Shown piece by piece: positions 58,209-64,000 of a DNA stretch of 64,000 nucleotides. Where the stretch lies: contig NZ_JAVDYG010000001.1 of assembly GCF_031458325.1 (NCBI RefSeq), positions 3,286,001-3,350,000 of the forward strand. Reading direction: 5' to 3'. The translations under genes and the position numbers were made by a program. The stretch is from Nocardioides marmoribigeumensis. GTDB lineage: Bacteria > Actinomycetota > Actinomycetes > Propionibacteriales > Nocardioidaceae. Within the stretch, counting starts at the first letter, position 1. Every line of letters begins with the position of its first letter. Below the pieces are notes generated by a model, which worked only from the letters and a program-made list of their open reading frames with translations, made no database searches and was not told where the DNA came from.

Positions 58209-58214
58209 CACAGG

Positions 58215-58775
58215 ATGCTCGCCACCGACCACGACGTCGACGCCGCGCGACGTGTGCTGGTCGTCGGGGTCACCGGGTCGGGCAAGTCGACCCTGGCCCG
58301 GCGCCTGGCCGAGGCGCGCGGCGTGCTGCTCGTGGACGGGGACGAGATCGGATGGCTGCCGGGGTGGGTCCAGCGCGACCCCGACGAGCAGCGCTCGATC
58401 GCCGCGCGGCTCCTCGCCGCCGAGGACTGGGTGCTCGCGTCGGCCTGGAGCGCCTGGTCGGACCTGGCCCTGTCGCGCGCCGACCTCGTCGTGGCGCTGG
58501 ACCTGCCACGGCTGGTCTCGCTGCGTCGCCTGGTCGTGCGCACGGCTCGCCGGCTGTGGACGGGTGAACGGGTCTGCAACGGCAACACCGAGTCCCTCCG
58601 CGCGGTGCTCTCCCACGACTCGGTGGTCCTCTGGCACTTCCGCACCTTCGCCCGCAAGCGGGCCACCGCCCGGGAGTGGACGGCCGACCCGACCGCGCCG
58701 CCGGTGCTGGTGCTGCGATCGGCCGCGGAGGTCGAGGCGCTCGCCGCACGCCTGGTCGTCGTGAGGGCCGGGTGA
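58215..58775 (+). CDS. small P-loop nucleotide kinase-like protein
   Basis: A 186-residue P-loop protein of the adenylate kinase-like group. Walker A is [17 protein letters not shown] (about 17-33); [19 protein letters not shown] follows as in proteins usually called 'adenylate kinase or related kinase' (FlaR-like). [19 protein letters not shown] is another feature of that group. The true substrate is not known to me. The stop shares one base with the murA start (TGATG), so it is coupled to murA. Confidence 0.75.
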   Translation: MLATDHDVDAARRVLVVGVTGSGKSTLARRLAEARGVLLVDGDEIGWLPGWVQRDPDEQRSIAARLLAAEDWVLASAWSAWSDLALSRADLVVALDLPRLVSLRRLVVRTARRLWTGERVCNGNTESLRAVLSHDSVVLWHFRTFARKRATAREWTADPTAPPVLVLRSAAEVEALAARLVVVRAG

Positions 58776-60067
58776 TGGAGGGCTTCCTCGTGCGCTCGCC
58801 CGGCGGGCAGGGCCGCCCGCTCCGGGGCGAGGTGCGCGTCGGCGGGGCGAAGAACAGCGCGCTCAAGCTGATGGCGGCCAGCCTCCTCGCCCCCGGCACG
58901 ACGACCATCACCAACCTGCCCGACATCCTCGACGTCGACGTGATGGCCCGGCTGCTCGACGAGCTGGGCTGCACCACCCGGGTCGACCACACCCGCGCGG
59001 TGGTGGAGATCGACGTGCCCGAGGAGCTCGCGCACCACGCGCCCTATCAGCTGGTGCGCCGGCTGCGGGCGAGCATCAGCGTGCTCGGCCCCCTGCTCGC
59101 GCGCTGCGGGCGCGCCGAGGTGGCCCTGCCCGGCGGCGACGCCATCGGCTCGCGCGGGCTCGACATGCACCTGGAGGGGCTCGAGCGGCTGGGTGCCGAG
59201 AGCCGCATCGAGCACGGCTACGTCGTGGCCGAGGCCACCGCCGGCCTGCACGGGGCCGAGGTCGGGCTGGAGTTCCCCAGCGTGGGCGCCACCGAGAACA
59301 TCCTGCTCGCCGCGACCCTCGCCGACGGCACCACCGTGCTGGACAACGTGGCGCGCGAGCCCGAGATCGCCGACCTGTGCGGGATGCTCGTCGCGATGGG
59401 CGCCCGCATCGACGGGATCGGCTCGGGGACCCTGCGCGTGGAGGGCGTACGACGGCTCTCGCCGGTCGAGCACGCCACCGTCGGCGACCGGATCGTCGGC
59501 GGCACGTGGGCCTTCGCCGCCGCCATCGCCGGCGGCGAGGTCGAGGTGCACGGGGTGGACCCCGCCCACCTCGGCATCGTCCTCGACAAGCTCGACCGTG
59601 CCGGGGCACAGGTCACGCGGCACGAGCACGGGTTCGGCGTGCGCGTCGAGCGTCGGCTGCGGTCCTTCGACGTGGTGACGCTGCCCTTCCCGGGGTTCCC
59701 CACCGACCTGCAGCCCTTCGCCATGGCGCTGGCCGCGGTCTCCGACGGCACCGCGATGGTGACCGAGAACGTCTTCGAGGCGCGGTTCATGTTCGCCCAG
59801 GAGCTGGCCCGGCTCGGGGCCGACGTGCACGTCGACGGCCACCACGCCGTCGTACGCGGTCGTCCACGGCTGTCCGGCGCCGAGGTCGTGGCGCACGACA
59901 TCCGCGCCGGGGCGGCGCTCGTGCTGGCCGGGCTCGCCGCCGAGGGGGAGACAACGGTCGCGGACTCCTTCCACGTCGACCGCGGCTACCCCGGTTTCGT
60001 CGAGCAGCTCACCGGCCTCGGCGTCGACATCGAGCGGGTCGAGCTGGCGGACCTCGACGACCGGTGA
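58775..60067 (+). CDS. murA: UDP-GlcNAc 1-carboxyvinyltransferase with Cys-to-Asp active site
   Basis: First committed step of peptidoglycan synthesis, adding enolpyruvate to UDP-GlcNAc. The 430-residue chain has the substrate-binding GGAKNSALK (Lys26, Asn27) and two-domain EPT repeats. At the loop where most bacteria have PGGC, this protein has [15 protein letters not shown]: Asp122 replaces the catalytic Cys. This substitution is known from Mycobacterium tuberculosis and Chlamydia, where it makes the enzyme insensitive to fosfomycin. The ATG overlaps the kinase stop. Placement after the ATP synthase genes matches mycobacteria. A palindrome follows at 60080. Confidence 0.95.
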   Translation: MEGFLVRSPGGQGRPLRGEVRVGGAKNSALKLMAASLLAPGTTTITNLPDILDVDVMARLLDELGCTTRVDHTRAVVEIDVPEELAHHAPYQLVRRLRASISVLGPLLARCGRAEVALPGGDAIGSRGLDMHLEGLERLGAESRIEHGYVVAEATAGLHGAEVGLEFPSVGATENILLAATLADGTTVLDNVAREPEIADLCGMLVAMGARIDGIGSGTLRVEGVRRLSPVEHATVGDRIVGGTWAFAAAIAGGEVEVHGVDPAHLGIVLDKLDRAGAQVTRHEHGFGVRVERRLRSFDVVTLPFPGFPTDLQPFAMALAAVSDGTAMVTENVFEARFMFAQELARLGADVHVDGHHAVVRGRPRLSGAEVVAHDIRAGAALVLAGLAAEGETTVADSFHVDRGYPGFVEQLTGLGVDIERVELADLDDR

Positions 60068-60222
60068 CACCTGTCACGGGTTGGTCGGCTGACCAACTAT
60101 TTGTGCGCGAAAGTCCGGGCTGTCAGGCAACCGATCGCGCTCGTGGTGCGTCACTATCAGTGAGCAGGCGGCGGAGGGGAACCCCCACGACCCGAGAGTG
60201 ACTCCGCCGGGAGGGGAGCCGG
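60068..60222 (+). promoter_or_regulatory. murA-STAS intergenic region with palindrome
   Basis: GTTGGTC-GGCT-GACCAAC (60080-60097) has perfect 7-bp arms 12 bases after the murA stop. It may be a short terminator or an operator for the STAS gene. The following AT-richer stretch (60095-60165) probably holds the STAS promoter, but I cannot name its hexamers with confidence. GAGGGGAG precedes the STAS start. Confidence 0.45.
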
Positions 60223-60519
60223 ATGTTCATGGCCAACGAGGACAGTGCGATGGCGTTGTCCGGCCGTCTGGACGGCCGGCACGCCGCAGAGGTGCGGGAA
60301 GCCCTCTACGAGCGCATCGAGGGCGAGCAGGGCGACGTGGTCGTGGACCTCACCGAGGTGGAGTCGATCGACGGCACGGTCCTCAAGCTCCTCGCCGCCG
60401 CCGCGCTGCGACTGCAGCGCACCGGGCGCCAGATGGTGCTCCGGGGCTGCTCCCCGGCGCTGCGCCGGGTCTTCGCGTTCGGCGGGCTGCGCAGGCTCTT
60501 CGCCTGGGACCGCGGCTGA
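60223..60519 (+). CDS. STAS-domain protein, anti-anti-sigma-like
   Basis: A 98-residue STAS domain. The central segment VVVDLTEVESIDGTVLKLL (about 39-57) matches the region where SpoIIAA/RsbV proteins carry a phosphorylated Ser after the Asp, but here Asp50 is followed by Gly51 and Thr52. Thr52 might replace the Ser, or the switch may be lost. It could be a partner for an RsbW-like kinase such as the one at 21572, but it is 38 kb away. ATG codons at 60223 and 60229 are both possible after GAGGGGAG. A very long hairpin follows. Confidence 0.75.
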   Translation: MFMANEDSAMALSGRLDGRHAAEVREALYERIEGEQGDVVVDLTEVESIDGTVLKLLAAAALRLQRTGRQMVLRGCSPALRRVFAFGGLRRLFAWDRG

Positions 60520-60535
60520 GGGGGGACCGGCCGAG

Positions 60536-60588
60536 CACAGCGACGACGGCGGGTGGGGTGCAGGTGCACCCCACCCGCCGTCGCTGTG
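60536..60588. terminator. long bidirectional hairpin terminator
   Basis: A perfect 19-bp stem (60544-60562 with 60565-60583) around a GG loop is extended by CACAGCGA/TCGCTGTG with a three-base bulge. It lies between convergent genes. Confidence 0.85.
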
Positions 60589-60590
60589 CC

Positions 60591-60650
60591 CGGACCGGCC
60601 CGGACCGGCCCGGACCGGCCAGGACCGGCCAGGACCGGCCCGGACCGGTC
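60591..60650. repeat. six tandem 10-bp repeats
   Basis: Six head-to-tail units of CGGACCGGCC or AGGACCGGCC fill the space between the hairpin and the stop of the secreted-protein gene. Each unit contains palindromic CCGG, so the array can form several alternative short stems. Confidence 0.9.
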
Positions 60651-60654
60651 GTGG

Positions 60655-61326
60655 TCAGACGCAGACGAGCTTCTTGGCCTTGCGGGCCACCGCCTCCTGG
60701 GCGGTCAGGTCGCAGCGCTGGCCGCCGCTGGCGGGGTAGCCGTAGCTGCGGAACGACCCGGTCCTCCACTCCACGACGCCGACGTAGGTGGGCATGCCGG
60801 AGTAGTGGTGGCAGAAGGAGTAGTCGAACTTGCCGCCCACGTGACGCCAGCCGCGGAACCACGCCACCGACTTGCCGCCGGGGATGGTCATCGTCGTCTT
60901 GGCGAAGACGTAGTAGGCCTCCTTGGTCGTGGAGGAGAAGGACGACTTGAACGCGGTGCGCCCGCTGATCTCGCCGTAGAGGTTGATCACCTTCTTGAGC
61001 ATCGCGCTGGCGCCGAGCGTGGCGGAGCTGCTGAAGGAGACCGCGACCTTGAGGTTGCTGTTGCGGTGCAGCTCGACGCGCTGGCCCTGGGTGATCCTGG
61101 TGCGACCCGGGTAGGTGATGCCCTCCAGGCGGGTGATCCCGATGGACTGGGTGCCGCGGACGTTCTTCACGCGGGTGCGGTACTCGTCGGTCATGCAGCT
61201 GTTGGCGCGGGGCGCGACGGTGGTGGCGCTCGTGCCCGAGGTGGTGAGGGCCTGGCTGGCCGGGGCCACCAGGGCGCTGCTCAGCAGGGCGGCGGTGAGC
61301 AGGGGGAGGATGCGGAGAGGTCTCAC
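60655..61326 (-). CDS. secreted protein of unknown function
   Basis: A 223-residue protein with a Sec signal peptide (VRPLRILPLLTAALLSSAL, cleavage probably after SQA near residue 26). The mature domain starts TTSGTSATTV and includes ITRLEGITYPGRTRITQG, LHRNSNLKVAVSFSS, KTTMTIPGGKSVAWFRGW and CHHYSGMPTYVGVVEWRTG; four Cys could form two disulfides. It looks beta-rich. I do not recognise a family. The GTG at 61326 has GGAG six bases upstream; the longer open frame to 61488 lies across the mutase promoter. Confidence 0.75.
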   Translation of the reverse strand: MRPLRILPLLTAALLSSALVAPASQALTTSGTSATTVAPRANSCMTDEYRTRVKNVRGTQSIGITRLEGITYPGRTRITQGQRVELHRNSNLKVAVSFSSSATLGASAMLKKVINLYGEISGRTAFKSSFSSTTKEAYYVFAKTTMTIPGGKSVAWFRGWRHVGGKFDYSFCHHYSGMPTYVGVVEWRTGSFRSYGYPASGGQRCDLTAQEAVARKAKKLVCV

Positions 61327-61453
61327 GGGTGCTCCAGGGTTCCGAGAAGGGGAGAAGAGGCCACAAACTACCCCGAGGTGTGACGTGTTCGCGCGTGTTG
61401 AACACTTCACAAGTTCGCTACCCGGGGGTAGCCCGGGCCTACGCTTGGCGGCT
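61327..61453 (+). promoter_or_regulatory. divergent promoter region with leaderless -10 of the mutase gene
   Basis: TACGCT (61440-61445) lies eight bases before the ATG at 61454. Upstream GTGTTGAACACTTCAC includes the palindrome GTGTTGAACAC (61397-61407), and CTACCCGGGGGTAG (61418-61431) is another palindrome; either could bind a regulator. Confidence 0.45.
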
Positions 61454-63502
61454 ATGAGCGAGCAGCCCGAGACTCCCACGCCCCCCACCGCGACGCGGCC
61501 CGAGCGTGACCGCCCCTGGGTGATGAGGACCTACGCCGGCCACAGCTCGGCCGCGGAGTCCAACGCGCTCTACCGGCGCAACCTGAGCAAGGGGCAGACC
61601 GGTCTCTCGGTGGCCTTCGACCTGCCGACGCAGACCGGCTACGACCCCGACTCCACCCTCGCGCGCGGCGAGGTCGGCAAGGTGGGCGTGCCGATCCCGC
61701 ACCTGGGCGACATGCGCAAGCTGTTCGACCAGATCCCCCTCACCGAGATGAACACCTCGATGACGATCAACGCCACTGCGATGTGGCTGCTCGCGCTCTA
61801 CCAGGTCGTCGCGGAGGAGCAGGCCGGGGCGACCACCGACGAGGAGATCGAGGCCGTCCACAACAAGCTGGCCGGCACGACCCAGAACGACATCATCAAG
61901 GAGTACCTCTCCCGCGGGACCTACGTGTTCCCGCCCGAGCACTCCCTGCGGCTGACCACCGACACGATCGCCTACACCGTCAACCACATCCCCAAGTGGA
62001 ACCCGATCAACATCTGCAGCTACCACCTGCAGGAGGCCGGCGCGACGCCCGTGCAGGAGCTCGCCTACGCGCTGTGCACGGCCATCGCGGTGCTCGACGC
62101 CGTGCGTGACTCCGGTCAGGTCGCGCCCGAGGAGATGGGCAAGGTCGTCGGGCGCATCTCGTTCTTCGTCAACGCCGGTGTGCGCTTCGTCGAGGAGACC
62201 TGCAAGATGCGGGCCTTCGTCGAGCTGTGGGACGAGATCACCCGCGAGCGCTACGGCGTCACCGACGACAAGATGCGCCGCTTCCGCTACGGGGTGCAGG
62301 TCAACTCCCTCGGTCTCACCGAGGCCCAGCCCGAGAACAACGTGCAGCGCATCGTGCTCGAGATGCTCGGCGTCACACTGTCCAAGAACGCCCGTGCCCG
62401 CGCGGTCCAGCTGCCGGCGTGGAACGAGGCCCTCGGCCTCCCGCGGCCCTGGGACCAGCAGTGGTCGTTGCGGCTGCAGCAGGTGCTCGCCTTCGAGTCC
62501 GACCTGCTGGAGTACGACGACATCTTCGAGGGCTCGCACGTCATCGAGACCAAGGTCGCCGAGCTGGTCACCGGCGCGCGCGCGGAGATCGACCGCGTGC
62601 AGGCGATGGGCGGCGCGATCGCGGCGGTCGAGTCCGGCTACATGAAGCAGGCGCTGGTCTCCAGCCACGCCGCCCGCCGCGCCCGCATCGAGGCCGGCCA
62701 CGAGGTCGTGGTCGGCGTCAACAAGTTCGAGACCACCGAGGAGTCGCCGCTGACCGCCGACCTCGACGCGGCCATCCAGGTCGCCGACCCCGAGGCCGAG
62801 CGCGCCGCCCAGGCGAGCGTGGAGCAGTGGAAGTCCCAGCGCGACCAGGCCGAGGTCGACGCGGCGCTCCAGCGCCTGGTCGAGGACGCCAAGTCCGGCG
62901 CCAACCTGATGGAGGCGACCCTGGCCGCCGCCCGGGCCGGGGCCACCACCGGGGAGTGGGCCGGCACGCTGCGCGAGGTGTTCGGCGAGTACCGCGCCCC
63001 CACCGGCGTCTCCGGCGCGGTCGGCGTGGCCGAGGCGGGCGCCGAGCTGACCGCGGTGCGCGACGCCGTGAAGGCGACCGGCGACGAGCTCGGCGGGCGC
63101 CTACGCCTGCTGGTCGGCAAGCCGGGTCTCGACGGGCACTCCAACGGTGCCGAGCAGGTCGCGGTCCGGGCGCGCGACGCCGGCTTCGAGGTGATCTACC
63201 AGGGCATCCGGCTGACCCCGGAGCAGATCGTGTCCGCGGCGGTGGCCGAGGACGTGCACTGCGTCGGGCTCTCGATCCTGTCCGGGTCGCACATGGAGCT
63301 CGTGCCGGCCGTCCTCGACGGGCTCAGGGCGGAGGGCATGGACGACGTGCCGGTCATCGTCGGCGGGATCATCCCGTCCTCGGACGCCGCACGGCTCAAG
63401 GAGCTCGGGGTCGCCGAGGTGTTCACGCCCAAGGACTTCGGGCTCACCGAGATCATGGCCGGCATCGTGCGGGTGATCCGGAGGGCCAACGGCCTGGACT
63501 GA
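61454..63502 (+). CDS. MeaA-type B12-dependent acyl-CoA mutase (probable ethylmalonyl-CoA mutase)
   Basis: A single-chain, 682-residue coenzyme B12 mutase. The barrel domain opens with RTYAGHSSAAESNALYRRNL and GLSVAFDLPTQTGYDPD; the C-terminal B12 domain has GKPGLDGHSNGAEQV (near 556), the DxHxxG signature that places His on cobalt, and GGIIPSSD. Methylmalonyl-CoA mutases share this plan, but the length and the wording of the N-terminus fit proteins named MeaA, many of which isomerise (2R)-ethylmalonyl-CoA to methylsuccinyl-CoA in the ethylmalonyl-CoA pathway. No crotonyl-CoA carboxylase gene is in view, so specificity stays open. A convergent enoyl-CoA hydratase follows. Confidence 0.82.
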   Translation: MSEQPETPTPPTATRPERDRPWVMRTYAGHSSAAESNALYRRNLSKGQTGLSVAFDLPTQTGYDPDSTLARGEVGKVGVPIPHLGDMRKLFDQIPLTEMNTSMTINATAMWLLALYQVVAEEQAGATTDEEIEAVHNKLAGTTQNDIIKEYLSRGTYVFPPEHSLRLTTDTIAYTVNHIPKWNPINICSYHLQEAGATPVQELAYALCTAIAVLDAVRDSGQVAPEEMGKVVGRISFFVNAGVRFVEETCKMRAFVELWDEITRERYGVTDDKMRRFRYGVQVNSLGLTEAQPENNVQRIVLEMLGVTLSKNARARAVQLPAWNEALGLPRPWDQQWSLRLQQVLAFESDLLEYDDIFEGSHVIETKVAELVTGARAEIDRVQAMGGAIAAVESGYMKQALVSSHAARRARIEAGHEVVVGVNKFETTEESPLTADLDAAIQVADPEAERAAQASVEQWKSQRDQAEVDAALQRLVEDAKSGANLMEATLAAARAGATTGEWAGTLREVFGEYRAPTGVSGAVGVAEAGAELTAVRDAVKATGDELGGRLRLLVGKPGLDGHSNGAEQVAVRARDAGFEVIYQGIRLTPEQIVSAAVAEDVHCVGLSILSGSHMELVPAVLDGLRAEGMDDVPVIVGGIIPSSDAARLKELGVAEVFTPKDFGLTEIMAGIVRVIRRANGLD

Positions 63503-63514
63503 CCGGGTCCCGCC

Positions 63515-64000
63515 TCAGCGGCCCTTCCAGACCGGCTCGCGCTTCTCGGCGAACGCGGCGACGCCCTCGACGGCGTCCTCCGAGACCAGCGCGACGCCGG
63601 CCAGGTCGCTCTGCCGGTCGAACTCCTCCTCGGTGGACCAGTCGGGCGACTCCTCGACGATGCGCTTGCTCATCGCCACCGAGAGCGGCGCGTTGGCGAC
63701 GATCTCCGCGGCGAGCTCCAGCGCGGCGTCGAGCACCTCGCCGGGCTCGGCCAGCCGGTTGACCAGCCCGAGCTCGGCCATGCGGGTCGCCGGCATCGGG
63801 TTGCCGGTGAGCGCCAGCTCCATCGCGACGTTGCGCGGCAGGCGCTGGGTCAGCCGCATCACGCCGCCGGCCGCGGCGACCAGGCCCCGCTTGGGCTCGG
63901 GGATGCCGAACTGGGCCTCGCGCGAGGCGATGATCAGGTGGGAGACGAGGGCGAGCTCGCAGCCTCCGGCCAGGGCGTGGCCCTCGACGGCGGCGATCAG
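63515..64000 (-). CDS. enoyl-CoA hydratase/isomerase (5' end cut by window)
   Basis: The last 161 residues of a crotonase-family protein; the frame is open to the window edge. It starts within the oxyanion-hole region IAAVEGHALAGGCELAL, then IASREAQFGIPEPKRGLVAAAGG, where the first Glu aligns with a catalytic position of hydratases, and ends FAEKREPVWKGR, the usual crotonase terminus. It probably hydrates 2-enoyl-CoA in beta-oxidation. It is convergent with the mutase gene, 12 bases apart. Confidence 0.92.
   Translation of the reverse strand: MIAAVEGHALAGGCELALVSHLIIASREAQFGIPEPKRGLVAAAGGVMRLTQRLPRNVAMELALTGNPMPATRMAELGLVNRLAEPGEVLDAALELAAEIVANAPLSVAMSKRIVEESPDWSTEEEFDRQSDLAGVALVSEDAVEGVAAFAEKREPVWKGR

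Noticed and set aside
60591-60650. Possible CRISPR or origin iterons
   Set aside because: 10-bp units without spacers, no cas genes, no dnaA-type boxes or replication genes nearby.

Overview
The window is very GC-rich, densely packed chromosomal DNA from an actinobacterium. Gene order and content point to the Propionibacteriales, probably a Nocardioides-like organism; that placement is inference from gene content (alkB-rubredoxin cluster, nickel SOD with SodX, WhiB1, SigR/RsrA, Kgd, MeaA-type mutase), not from a marker-gene comparison. No phage, insertion sequence, CRISPR array or rRNA operon is visible. One tRNA gene, tRNA-Arg(CCG), lies at 33976-34047. Coding density exceeds 90 percent, and many neighbours overlap by four bases (GTGA or ATGA) or by one base (TGATG).

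Layout. 1-5521 (minus): a truncated FtsX-type permease, hisN, rsgA and aroA. 5574-8393 (minus): a 939-residue fusion of an ECF-type sigma factor, a zinc-finger anti-sigma-like segment, hydrophobic membrane segments and a long Ser/Pro/Thr-rich, probably extracellular part with tandem repeats; this is the most unusual gene here. 8564-12916: a degenerate GGDEF-like protein divergent from an alkane hydroxylase operon (alkB, rubredoxin, rubredoxin reductase, tetR) with a palindromic operator candidate in the promoter. 12927-15588: SRAP/YedK protein, a hydrolase, sigR-rsrA behind a near-ideal SigR promoter, and a 24-residue ribosomal protein. 15671-20765: thioesterase, ThDP enzyme, PdtaS-like kinase, acetyltransferase, whiB1 and a membrane protein. 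20775-22882: sigma-F-type factor, its RsbW-like partner, and divergent sodN and sodX. 22889-30588: malic enzyme, a zinc-type dehydrogenase, acyl-CoA dehydrogenase and the multifunctional 2-oxoglutarate dehydrogenase Kgd. 30747-33853: two paralogous secreted proteins of unknown function.

34155-60067 is a long conserved core block whose order matches my memory of Mycobacterium tuberculosis Rv1292-Rv1315: argS, lysA, hom, thrC, thrB, rho, rpmE, prfA, prmC, tsaC, wecA, atpI-like, atpZ-like, atpBEFHAGDC, DUF2550, (inserted here: a PAS protein and a lone receiver), cobalamin adenosyltransferase, a small P-loop kinase, murA. The end holds a STAS protein, a secreted protein, a MeaA/ethylmalonyl-CoA-type mutase and a truncated enoyl-CoA hydratase.

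Regulatory picture. Twelve genes show a TANNNT hexamer 6-8 bases before the start codon, the geometry expected of leaderless transcripts, and this settles several start choices. Other sites: a SigR promoter (GGAAT-N18-GTT) before sigR, a CRP/GlxR-like palindrome before the ATP synthase region, a ~195-nt rho leader, and several strong hairpins between operons. Metabolically the window combines alkane and fatty-acid oxidation, the 2-oxoglutarate node, B12-dependent mutase chemistry with its cofactor-activating enzyme, aspartate-family amino acid synthesis and ATP synthase.
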